From: Salinirussus salinus
Lineage (GTDB): Archaea; Halobacteriota; Halobacteria; Halobacteriales; Haloarculaceae
DNA length: 64,000 nucleotides
Assembly: GCF_009831455.1 (NCBI RefSeq)
Contig: NZ_WOWO01000003.1
Coordinates: forward strand, 434,001-498,000
Reading direction: 5' to 3'
Part shown: positions 15,529 through 24,100 of the stretch, one piece after another
Layout of the letters: each line of letters opens with the position of its first letter
Position numbering within the stretch: the stretch's first letter is position 1
Made by a program: the position numbers and the translations under genes
Notes under the pieces: generated by a model
Database searches by the model: none
Seen by the model: only the letters and a program-made list of their open reading frames with translations
What the model was told of the DNA's origin: nothing

Positions 15529-16296
15529 TCAGTTCGCCGACATGCCGCCGTCGGCGAGGTGGACCTCGCCGGTGACGTAGGAGGCGGCGTCGCTGGCCAG
15601 GTAGACCGCGCCGGTCGCGATTTCCTCGGGGTCGGCAAAGCGGTCCTGGGGGATCTCCGAGAGCAGGTCCTCGCGGATCGACTCGTTCTCCCGCACCCCC
15701 TCGGTGAGGTCGGTCTTCACGTAGCCGGGCGCGAGCGCGTTCACGCGGACGTCGGGCGCCCAGTCGACGGCCAGGGTCTTTGTCATCCCCACCAGCGCGT
15801 GTTTCGAGGCGACGTAGGGGACCTGCCTGGGGAGCCCGCGGACCCCGCCGACGCTGGCGACGTTGACCAGCGCACCCTCCCCACCGCGGTCGAGCACCCG
15901 GCGGCCGAACTCCCGGGCGCACTCGAAGGCCCCCCGGACGTTGACGGCGAAGATGTGTTCCCAGGTCTCGGTATCGAGGTCGCGAGCGTCCCCGAAGAAG
16001 GGGTTCGTGCCGGCGTTGTTGACCAGCACGTCGGCCGGACCCAGCGCGTCCGCGACCTCGTCGAACAGCGCGACGATGCCGGCGCTGTCGGTGACGTCGA
16101 GCGCGACCGGGTGGGCCTCGCTCCCGGCGTCCTCGACCCGCGTCGCGGTCTCGGCCAGTTCGTCCTCGGAGCGGGCGACCGGGGCGACGTCGGCGCCGGC
16201 CTCGGCCAGCGCGACCGCCGTCGCCTCGCCGATGCCGCGGCTGCCGCCGGTGACGACCGCGACCGACCCGTCGAGCCCGAAGGCGTCGTGTGCCAT
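15529..16296 (-). CDS. Short-chain dehydrogenase/reductase, FabG-like (255 aa)
   Basis: A classical SDR. TGGSRGIG near the N terminus binds the dinucleotide, LVNNAGT is the NNAG motif, NVASVGG supplies the catalytic Ser, and YVASK is the YxxxK active site. The C terminus HLADGGMSAN is typical of 3-oxoacyl-[ACP] reductase-like enzymes. The start MAHDAFGLDG was preferred over an in-frame codon nine residues upstream. It converges with the mucin-like gene and is not part of that cluster. The substrate is unknown; a role in acyl-chain metabolism is possible. Confidence 0.88.
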   Translation of the reverse strand: MAHDAFGLDGSVAVVTGGSRGIGEATAVALAEAGADVAPVARSEDELAETATRVEDAGSEAHPVALDVTDSAGIVALFDEVADALGPADVLVNNAGTNPFFGDARDLDTETWEHIFAVNVRGAFECAREFGRRVLDRGGEGALVNVASVGGVRGLPRQVPYVASKHALVGMTKTLAVDWAPDVRVNALAPGYVKTDLTEGVRENESIREDLLSEIPQDRFADPEEIATGAVYLASDAASYVTGEVHLADGGMSAN

Positions 16297-16390
16297 ACTC
16301 ACACCACGCCCGCCGCGGTACAAGAATCGTCGGGGCTCGGGCCGACGGGCCGCCCACCGCTCCGGCGGGGGGTCGCCCGGCGCGGGCGCG

Positions 16391-17683
16391 TCAGGCCTCC
16401 TTGCTGACCCGGTACCACTCGCCGGTCCAGGTGAAGAGGTACTCGAAGACCGCCTTGACGGCCGCGAGGCTGTAGACCGGAAGCACCAGCGGGACGAGCA
16501 GCCCGGGCCAGCCGGGCCGGGAGACGGTCCCGCGGGCGTGGTCCAGCCAGTGGATCAGGTAGGTGACGCCGGCGATCGCGGCAAGCGGCACGACGAACAG
16601 CAGGTTCGCGCCCACGACCAGGAGGACGGCGAACTTCGAGAGGACGGTGAGCATGAACAGGCTTCCCAGCACCGTCGTCGCGCCGATGACCGCCGAGAGG
16701 GGGTTGCGGTAGTCGGTCAGCGGGCGGACCGACGCAAGCAGGCGATGGAGCACCTGCGCGTAGCCGGTCATCCAGCGCTTTCGCTGCCCCCACCAGTCAC
16801 GGAGGGTGTGGGCGGCGTCGATCTGCGAGGGGTACGCGAGCAGCTCCGTCACGTCCAGCCGTTCGCGGTAGCACTCGTGGGCGAAGGCGAAGTCCTCGGT
16901 GAGCATCCCCTCGTCGTAGCCGCCGACCGCCGAAAGCGCCTCCCGGCGGAGGACGACCGCCCGGCTGGCGGCCATCCGGAACTCCGTGAAGACGTACAGC
17001 AGGCGAAGCGCCACGTAGTTCAGCAGGACCGACTCGTAGTAGGCGAAGGACTCGACCAGGCCGGTCGGCTCGGGGACGGTTCGGCCCTGAACGACGTCGC
17101 TGTCCTGTAGCTTTGCGACGGCGGCGGGGACGAACCGCTCGTCGACGCGCTCGTCGGCGTCGAAGACCGCGACGTACTCGCCGTCGGTCTCCTCGACGGC
17201 GTAGTTGATGGCGCCGGCCTTCGAGCCCGGTGCCCGGGTGTTGACGAGGTAGTCGACCCCTTCCTGCTTGGCGAGCTGGGCGGCCCGGTCCTGTGTCCGG
17301 GGGTCGTCGGGCTCGCAGACGACCAGCACGTCCAGGTCCTCGTAGTCCGACTCGAGCAGACTCTCGACGCTGCGCTCGAGGACGTTCGCGTCCCGGTAGA
17401 CGGGAACGACCGCCGTGACGTGGCCGGCGTCGGTCGCGAAGTCGGGGTTCGAGCGGCGGGCCAGCCCGGCGAGGAACACCGCCGCCGAGACGAGGATGAA
17501 GGCGCCGAAGGAGACGACCGCGAACTCGGCCTCGAGGAAGCCGACGGCGACCGGGACGGCGTCGTGCTGGAGCGTCATCGTGACGAAGCCGGTGACGTAG
17601 CCGAAGGCGAGGATGACCGCCGACACCCCGAGAAAGAGGAGACTGCCCAGCAGGCTCGTGGCGCGGTCGCCGGCAGGGACCAT
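16391..17683 (-). CDS. Membrane glycosyltransferase, family 2 (430 aa)
   Basis: A GT2 enzyme flanked by membrane helices (about 11-33 and 53-74 before the catalytic domain; three or four after residue 320). Catalytic motifs are VVPVYRD near 92, DADE at 175-178, TED at 262-264 and QRKRW at 300-304, the D,D,D,QxxRW-like set of processive transferases such as cellulose, hyaluronan or poly-GlcNAc synthases. It could make or extend a surface polysaccharide or glycan. The ATG was chosen because upstream in-frame sequence runs into the promoter of the divergent ferredoxin gene. The donor sugar is unknown. Confidence 0.85.
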   Translation of the reverse strand: MVPAGDRATSLLGSLLFLGVSAVILAFGYVTGFVTMTLQHDAVPVAVGFLEAEFAVVSFGAFILVSAAVFLAGLARRSNPDFATDAGHVTAVVPVYRDANVLERSVESLLESDYEDLDVLVVCEPDDPRTQDRAAQLAKQEGVDYLVNTRAPGSKAGAINYAVEETDGEYVAVFDADERVDERFVPAAVAKLQDSDVVQGRTVPEPTGLVESFAYYESVLLNYVALRLLYVFTEFRMAASRAVVLRREALSAVGGYDEGMLTEDFAFAHECYRERLDVTELLAYPSQIDAAHTLRDWWGQRKRWMTGYAQVLHRLLASVRPLTDYRNPLSAVIGATTVLGSLFMLTVLSKFAVLLVVGANLLFVVPLAAIAGVTYLIHWLDHARGTVSRPGWPGLLVPLVLPVYSLAAVKAVFEYLFTWTGEWYRVSKEA

Positions 17684-17861
17684 CGTACCGAATGGAGGCC
17701 GGGCCGCGCAAATAAAAGACCCGGGTTCCGGTCCCGACGCGAGCGACAGCCCCGGACAGACGGGACGCGACCGGCCCGCACGGTCCCGTCGCGCCGGCCC
17801 GGTTCGGGGGACGGGGCCCGGAAACAACAGGTAATTAAACCACTGTTCCATAGCCGCGAGC

Positions 17862-18518
17862 ATGAACAGGGACGCCTTCCTGGTCGGCGGTGCGCTCCTC
17901 GTGTGGGTCGCCTTCGTCGTGTTCTGGCTCGGCAACATCGTCGAGCTGACCTCGCTGGGTGTCGTCACCGGATTTCTGCTGACCGCGGTGACGGTCATCC
18001 TGCACTACTCGGAGGGAACCGGATGGGAGCCAACCGAGGACATCTCCCAGGAAGTGCTGGAGCGGCGCGCCGAGACGGTGCCGGAGACGGACTTCCCCGA
18101 GCCGATGAACCGTTCGATCGGGGGTGGCGGCGCGGCGGCGGCCGTCGGGGCTGGCGGCGCGGAGGCCGAACTCGCCGACTCCGAGGAGGAGGAAGAGGAG
18201 GGCTTCGACCCCGCGGCCATCGAGGACCCCGAGACCTACGAGATCGAGTTCTCGAAGGAAGGCGAAACCATCGAGATAGCCGAAAACGAGAACATCCTCG
18301 AGGCCGGGGAGGAGGAGGGCTGGGACCTGCCCTACGCTTGCCGGGAGGGGTCGTGTCTCTCCTGCTCGGGCCACATCGCCGACGGCGACGCTCACGACTA
18401 CGTCCGCCACTCGAACAACGACACGCTCTCCGACGACGAGATGGAGAGGGGGTACTGTCTGACCTGCACGGCGTACCCGACCCAATCGTTCACTCTGGAG
18501 ACCGACGAGTCTCCCTGA
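17862..18518 (+). CDS. Membrane-anchored plant-type 2Fe-2S ferredoxin (218 aa)
   Basis: Two hydrophobic segments at about 8-27 and 32-48 anchor the protein. A Gly/Ala/Glu-rich linker (about 85-115) leads to a plant-type ferredoxin domain. The cluster ligands are C160, C165 and C168 in ACREGSCLSCSG, plus C202 in YCLTCTAYP. The soluble haloarchaeal ferredoxins lack the membrane part, so this variant probably passes electrons to a membrane partner. GGTAATTAAACC lies about 30 bases before the ATG. A tRNA-Arg gene follows 41 bases downstream. Confidence 0.88.
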   Translation: MNRDAFLVGGALLVWVAFVVFWLGNIVELTSLGVVTGFLLTAVTVILHYSEGTGWEPTEDISQEVLERRAETVPETDFPEPMNRSIGGGGAAAAVGAGGAEAELADSEEEEEEGFDPAAIEDPETYEIEFSKEGETIEIAENENILEAGEEEGWDLPYACREGSCLSCSGHIADGDAHDYVRHSNNDTLSDDEMERGYCLTCTAYPTQSFTLETDESP

Positions 18519-18527
18519 CTCGCAACT

Positions 18528-18534
18528 GTTTTAT
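18528..18534 (+). promoter_or_regulatory. TATA-like element of tRNA-Arg
   Basis: GTTTTATCC lies about 28 bases before the tRNA 5' end, the usual archaeal TATA distance. Confidence 0.5.
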
Positions 18535-18559
18535 CCGCGTTGCTGTTACCGGCGTGTGA

Positions 18560-18632
18560 GGGCGGCTAGTTCAGCGGACAGAACGCCTGGTTCCGGACCA
18601 GATGGTCGGGGGTTCAAATCCCTCGCCGCCCG
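18560..18632 (+). tRNA. tRNA-Arg (anticodon CCG)
   Basis: The cloverleaf was folded by hand. The acceptor stem is GGGCGGC with GCCGCCC, the D stem GTTC/GAAC, and the anticodon stem CCTGG with CCAGA (one C-A mismatch at its base). The loop TTCCGGA contains CCG at 18593-18595. The T arm is GGGGG-TTCAAAT-CCCTC, and the discriminator base is G. There is no intron and no encoded CCA. It reads CGG codons, frequent in this GC-rich genome. Confidence 0.92.
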
Positions 18633-18740
18633 TGCAACGAACCTGCCGAGCGACAGCGAGGTGGTGAGTGAACCGGCAGCGAGGATTTGAACCCGGGGAG
18701 TCGCAGCGCCCGAGCGACGCGAGGGCGACCGTCTCCACTC

Positions 18741-18762
18741 GGTTCAAATCCCTCGCCGCCCG
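18741..18762 (+). repeat. Duplicate of the tRNA-Arg 3' end (possible att scar)
   Basis: The 22 bases from the T loop to the discriminator of the tRNA (18611-18632) recur exactly here, 130 bases downstream. A related T-arm-like segment lies in inverted orientation near 18680-18700. Such copies are left when elements integrate into tRNA genes. No integrase is present between the copies. The interval 18633-18871 has no credible gene. Confidence 0.75.
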
Positions 18763-18871
18763 CTTTCTGCGACGAACGGAGGTGAAGAGCGAGCACGGAA
18801 CGGAGGAGCCGAACCAGGCCGTCGCGCGCCCTGGCTCACTTCGGTCGGGTCGCGCGGTCGTCATTCCACGG

Positions 18872-19090
18872 TCAGTGCATCTCCGCCACGTCGACGACCA
18901 GGTCCTCGTCGGCCGTTATCCACGCCGTCGTCACGTCGAGGTACTCGCCGCCGAGCGGAACGAAGGTGACGGTGTCCGACTCACTGTCCGGGATCGTCTC
19001 GAGGCGGGGCGCGACTGCCGGCGGGGTGTGCCACTCGGGGTCGGTCTCCGACCGGGGGTCGGTACGTTCGCGGTCGCTGCTGTTGCTCAT
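18872..19090 (-). CDS. Small haloarchaeal protein, DUF7511-like (72 aa)
   Basis: A short acidic protein whose second half reads SDTVTFVPLGGEYLDVTTAW and ends DLVVDVAEMH. I associate this with a small haloarchaeal family of unknown function often next to a winged-helix regulator, which is the case here (gene at 19197-19622, same strand, 106 bases upstream). The start MSNSSDRERT was chosen over a longer frame reading into the spacer. The family name comes from memory and is tentative. Confidence 0.65.
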   Translation of the reverse strand: MSNSSDRERTDPRSETDPEWHTPPAVAPRLETIPDSESDTVTFVPLGGEYLDVTTAWITADEDLVVDVAEMH

Positions 19091-19196
19091 GTGTCTCCGG
19101 ACGCCCCCGGCGGCCATAACCCGGCCTGCAGTGTTTCGCCGTGCGCAACACCGCCGTCGCAGCTCCGGGTGCCGACCGGCCCGGTCGCGGCCGGCG

Positions 19197-19622
19197 TCAC
19201 GCGTCCAGCACCGGGGCGGCAGACCGGTCCTCCGGCGCGCTCGTCGTGACAGTCACGGAGAGCCCGTCGCCGGTCACGTCGATAGAGAGGGTCTCGAGGG
19301 TCGCTTCGAACACGGTCCGGTGGTGGCCGTCGGCGTCGTACTGCATGCCGGTCTCGACCAGTCCGGCCTCCTGCAGGCTGTCGAGCCGCCGGTAGACCGT
19401 CGCCCGGGACGCGCCGACCTCCTCGGCGATGGCCCGCGCAGAGCGCGCCCGCTGTCCGGCTGCCGCCAGGATCGCCTGGGTGTACTCGGCGTCGAGCAGC
19501 GCCAGCAGCTCCGCCGGGGACAGCTCCGGCTCGTCGCCCCCATCCCGGCTGCGTTCCGTCGGTGTCGGTTCCCTGACGTCGCGGTTCTCGTCCGGCCGAT
19601 CGCGTGTGACCGCCTCGCTCAT
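19197..19622 (-). CDS. Winged-helix transcriptional regulator (141 aa)
   Basis: An acidic N-terminal tail (about 1-35) precedes an HTH domain: LLALLDAEYTQAILAAAGQ, SARAIAEEVGASRATVYRRL and DSLQEAGLVETG. The last third forms a beta-rich wing or ligand domain (HHRTVFEATLETLSIDV). It probably shares a transcript with the small 72-aa gene downstream. The promoter is likely in the gap shared with the divergent flavoprotein gene at 19898. The ligand and targets are unknown. Confidence 0.8.
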   Translation of the reverse strand: MSEAVTRDRPDENRDVREPTPTERSRDGGDEPELSPAELLALLDAEYTQAILAAAGQRARSARAIAEEVGASRATVYRRLDSLQEAGLVETGMQYDADGHHRTVFEATLETLSIDVTGDGLSVTVTTSAPEDRSAAPVLDA

Positions 19623-19897
19623 ACTCCACCCGTCGGACCCTACCCCCCAGAGGCTGCTGACAACTGACGTTGTCCCGCCCCCGGCGGACGGCTAGGTATA
19701 TTGCCCACCCCGGCCACGCGCCCGTCCCCGCGGGCGCTCCGTCCCGCCCGTCCGGTCGCCGGAACCGCCCGCCACGCCCGCTCGTGCCTGCCCGCTGCCC
19801 CTCGCGGGAGCGTCCGCCGGTGTCGCCCCCGGCTGTTTCGCCCCCTGAAACACTCGTCGCCCTCTTAGGTGGTCGCTGGCCGAACGCCGACACACGA

Positions 19898-21175
19898 ATG
19901 CAGACCGACTCGAACGCGCGCGCCGGCACCGGCGAGCCGGCCTCCGGTTCGCCCGACCGGCGCGTGTCGGCGCCGGCGTGGGTTCCCAGCGACGACGGGT
20001 TCGCGGGAGCCACCGACCGTCAGGTGCTCGTCGTCGGCGACAGCGTCGCCGGCCTCACTCTCGCACTCCTCCTCGGGCGCGCGGGGTACGACCCCCTGCT
20101 CGCGGCCGGTGACGGGGAGGGGTCTTCCTCCCGGCTGGCGTATCTGTGGCCCCCGGCACTCCGGGTTCTCGCCGCCGTCGACGCCGGGGGACCGGTCCTC
20201 GACCGCGCTCGCGTCGTCGATGATGTCTCGGTCCACCGGGTCGGCGCCGGGTCGGCAGAGCCGGCGACCTTCTCGCGGGCGGCCGACGGCGCGGCCGCCC
20301 CACCGGTGGTCGTCCCGACGCCCGCGCTCCGCCGGACGCTCCGCGAGACACTGTCCGGACGGGTCCGGCTCGACCGGACTGTCGAGACCCTCTCCCGGCA
20401 CGACGGCGGGCTGACCGCGGAGTTCGACGGCGGGGTCCGGGAGTGGTTCGACGCCGTCGTCGACGCGAGCGCGGGTACCCCGGCGCTCGGCCCGCCCGGG
20501 ACCGGTCCCGGGGACACCGACGCCGGCGTCACGCTCGTCCAGTACGAGACGGTCCTCGGGGACGACGACCCGGCGCCGAACCGCCTCCGTGACGCGTGGT
20601 GGCCGGGCGTGCTGGTACAGCACCTGCCGCACCCGGACGACGGGGGACGCCTGCTCCGGGTGACGACTGCGGGGCGGGACCCGCGGGCCGCACTGGTCGA
20701 GGACGGCCCCGACGGGCCGGCGACCCGGGGCGGCCCGGACCCGGAAGCGGTGGCCGCCGCGCTGGCCGGGGCCGAACCGGCGGGCCGCCGGCGGGTCCGG
20801 CTGCCCCCGGCCGCCGCGAGCCCGGCGCGGTGGGGGCGGGGCCGTATCGCCCGCTGTGGCGGGGCCGCGTGTCCGTTCGCGCCGGCGAGCGGCTTCCGGG
20901 CCTCCGTCGCCATCGAGGACGCGCTCGCCCTCGTCTCCCGGCTGGCCCGCGGGCCGCGGTCGGCCGCCGGAGCCGTCGACGCGTACGCCCGCGACAGGGC
21001 CCGTCGCGTCGGGACCATTCGAACGCGGGCGCGGGCCGCCCTCCCCGACCACGGCTACCCGGTCCCGGACGGCGACCGGTCGCGCCTCGCCGCGCTCGGC
21101 GTGCTCCGGACGGTCGCGCTCGGCCCGTTCCTTGGCGGGGCGCTGCCGTCTCTCCAGCGCGACGGCTTCGAGTGA
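19898..21175 (+). CDS. FAD-dependent oxidoreductase/monooxygenase-like protein (425 aa)
   Basis: Residues 42-70 form an N-terminal Rossmann unit (RQVLVVGDSVAGLTLALLLG), in which the usual GxGxxG reads GDSVAG, a weakened dinucleotide motif. The overall layout resembles class A aromatic-ring monooxygenases: a middle substrate-domain strand DAVVDASAG, and a later CPFAPASGFRASVAIEDALALV, equivalent to the DA-helix segment that contacts FAD. The start was placed at MQTDSNARAG because codons upstream are proline-rich, promoter-like sequence. It converges with the giant sensor gene. The substrate is unknown. Confidence 0.7.
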   Translation: MQTDSNARAGTGEPASGSPDRRVSAPAWVPSDDGFAGATDRQVLVVGDSVAGLTLALLLGRAGYDPLLAAGDGEGSSSRLAYLWPPALRVLAAVDAGGPVLDRARVVDDVSVHRVGAGSAEPATFSRAADGAAAPPVVVPTPALRRTLRETLSGRVRLDRTVETLSRHDGGLTAEFDGGVREWFDAVVDASAGTPALGPPGTGPGDTDAGVTLVQYETVLGDDDPAPNRLRDAWWPGVLVQHLPHPDDGGRLLRVTTAGRDPRAALVEDGPDGPATRGGPDPEAVAAALAGAEPAGRRRVRLPPAAASPARWGRGRIARCGGAACPFAPASGFRASVAIEDALALVSRLARGPRSAAGAVDAYARDRARRVGTIRTRARAALPDHGYPVPDGDRSRLAALGVLRTVALGPFLGGALPSLQRDGFE

Positions 21176-21193
21176 GTCGGCAGCCGGCTCCCG

Positions 21194-24100
21194 TCAGCCC
21201 CCCGGCTCGAACAGGAGTCCGAAGACCTTCCGCTCGGCGAGCCGGAGGTGCTTGTTCAGCGTCGGCTGGGTGATGTCGAGCCGGCTGGCGACCTCGCTGC
21301 CGTCGTTCTCGCGGGGCCACTCGAAGTAGCCAGCCGAGAGTGCGGTCCGGAGCACCTCGAGCTGGCGGTCGGTGAGCGCCTCCTGGACCTGGTCGCTCAG
21401 CTCGGTCGGCGTCCGTCCCTGGGTGCTGTGCTGGCGTCTCGCCACCAGCTCCAGCGACGGGGCGACCGACTGCAGCCGCTCGACGAACGAGCGGACGTCG
21501 GCCTCCGTCGGTACCTCCACGGTGACGGTCGTCTCGCCGGGCTCGGCCGACGCCTCCCGGAGCACGCCGCCGTACTCTGCCAGCGGCGACCCGAACCAGT
21601 CGTCGGTGCGGACCTCCACGAGCGTCGACGACGGCTCCTCGGCCACCACGTCGACGCTCCCCGGCAGAGTCCGGCGCGCGACCGCCGGGACGTTCTCGGG
21701 CACGTCCCCCTCGAAGCTGAAGTAGACGCCGACAGAGCCGTCCTGCCGGGTCGCGGTCCGCTCGAGACCGACCCGACAGCCCGCGGCCTCTGCCGCCTGC
21801 GCGAACGGCAGCGCCTGTCCTTTCCCCCGGAACTCGAGCTCGACGGTCTCGTCGGACTCGAGCGCCCGGCGGCGCTCGACTGCCGCCAGCGCGTTCGCGA
21901 TCGAGGTGCCCAGCTGTGCGAGTACGTCGCGCTCGCGCTCGCCGAAGGCGTTGGGTGACTCGACCCCGACCGTCAACACGCCGTGGGTGACGCCGTCGTA
22001 GGTCAGCGGGGCCGCACACAGCGACTGGTATCCCTCCGACAGCGCCCGGCGGCGCCAGTCGCCGGCCGGTCCGCTGTCGACCAGCGAGTCCGCGACCTGG
22101 AGGTCGTCTGTCCGCCAGGCCGTGACCGCGGGGTGGGGGTCGGCCGTCCCCTCCGCCGACAGGTCCAGTGCCCCGACGTACTGGTCGGGGGCGCCCACGA
22201 CCGCGCGGGGGGCGAGGCGGTCGGTTCCAACCTCGGCCCCGCCGACCCACGCCAGGTCGTAGGGACCCGACCCGGCCAGGCGCCGGCAGACCGCCCGCTC
22301 GACCTCGCTCGGGGTGGACGCGTCCGTGATCGCCGCCTCGACCTGCTGGGTGAGGCGGGCGATCCGGTCGAGCCGCTCGGCCCGCTCGGTCTGTGTCCGG
22401 AGCTGCTCCTGCTGGGCCTCGAGGCGCTGCTGTCCCTCGAGGTGGTTGAGCGCGGCCTCGAGCGTCGCGGCGAGGACGTGGGCCGCCTGGATCGTCTTCG
22501 AGCCCAGCGCCCTGTCGGGTGACCCGACCAGCAGGACTCCGTGATTGCCCAGCGCGAGCGCGCGCCACCCCGCCAGGTCCGACAGCTCGGCCGGCGTCGC
22601 CGTCTCCCCGTCGCCGACGAGCCCCGGCTCGCTGTCGCCGCCGTCCGGCGCGACGACGGTCCCGGTCGCGAACCCCTCCCAGAGCGGGCCGTCCCCCGGC
22701 CCGACGGGCTCGGCGACCGCCGCCGGGAGCGGTCCGGCGGTCACCGCCGGCCGGAGCACGCCCTCCTCCTCGTCGTAGAGGAAGGCGCCGACGGCCGGGA
22801 GCCCGAGCGTCTCCGCCGCGGCCTCGACGGCCGTGCGGGTCGCCTCCGCCGGCGTGTCCGCCGTCGCGAGGTCCTCGGTCGCGTCGTCGAAGGAGGCGAT
22901 CCGGCGCTCGCGGGCCTTGCGCTCGGTCACGTCCCGGCTGACGATCACGACCCGGGTGCTCCCGGTCTCCCACTCGGTCGGGTAGTAGTCGGAGTGCACC
23001 CACCTGACCTCCCCGTCGGGCCGCTCGATGCGGTACTCGCGGGCGTACCGGTCGGCCGCGTCGCCGGCAGCGATGTCCTCGGCGATCCCCTCGACGAACG
23101 CCCGGTACCCCGCCTCGTCGTCGGGGTGGAGCGTGCCGAAAAAGCCCGCCTCGTAGGTCTCGCGGATCGCCTCGATGGGCTGGCCCCAGATCTCCTCGTA
23201 GCCGGAGCTCACGTAATCGGGCGCCTGCGAGGCTCCGGTGATCTCCTCGGCACGGGTCATGAAGACCGCCTCGTCGATCCGCTCGAGGATCTCCTCGAGG
23301 CGGCGCTCGGTGCGGCGCTGCTCGGTCACATCGCGCATCAGCGAGAGACAGCGCGGCTCCCCGTTCAGCACGGCCGGCGTCGCGTTGACCTCCAGCCAGC
23401 GGCGCTGCCCGTCCTTTCGCTCGACCAGCCACTCGAAGGTCCGGCGTTCGCCGGTCTCCATCACCTCCCGGACGATCCCGCCGGCCCGCTCGCTCGAGTA
23501 GCCCTCCTCGGGGACGTCGACCAGGCTCCCGCCCTCCGCGAGCAATGCCTCGCGGTCGTACCCGGTCAGCTCGCACATCGGCTCGTTGACATCGATGACC
23601 TCCCCCGTCTCGGGGTCGTGGACCGCGATCCCGTCGTTGACGCCGTTGAAGATCTGCTCGTACTCGCGTTCGCGGCGCTTGCGCTCGGTGACGTCCCGAT
23701 TGAGCGAGAGGACGCGTTTCTCCCCGCCGACCGTCGCCGTCGTGGAGTTGACCTCGAAGACGCGCTGTTCGCCGTCGGCGCGCTCGACTTCCCACTCGAC
23801 GGTCTCGGTCTCACCGGTCTTTGCGACCCGTTCGACGATCGAGTCGACGCGTTCCCCGGTGAACTCCGGCCCGTCGGCGCTCAGCCCCTCGGCACCCAGC
23901 TCCCGGATCGTCTCGATGTCGTCGTAGCCGACCATCTCGAGATACGTGTCGTTGACGTCGGTCAGTTCGCCGGCCTCGGGGTCGAACACGACGATCCCGT
24001 CGGTGACGCTGTTGAACACCTGTTCGTACTCCTGCTCGCGGCGCTTGCGCTCGGTGACGTCCCGCGTGAGCGAGATGTACCGCTCCTCCCCGCCGACCGT

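Noticed and set aside
18571-18864. Minus-strand ORF reading GGEGFEPP-type sequence across the tRNA
   Set aside because: It is a translation of the tRNA and its duplicated 3' end, a familiar spurious ORF; no start signals or conserved domain.
20529-23795. 1088-aa minus-strand ORF inside the PAS regulator and flavoprotein
   Set aside because: Extremely Arg/Gly-rich composition, no domain, overlaps two clear genes; a GC-content artefact.
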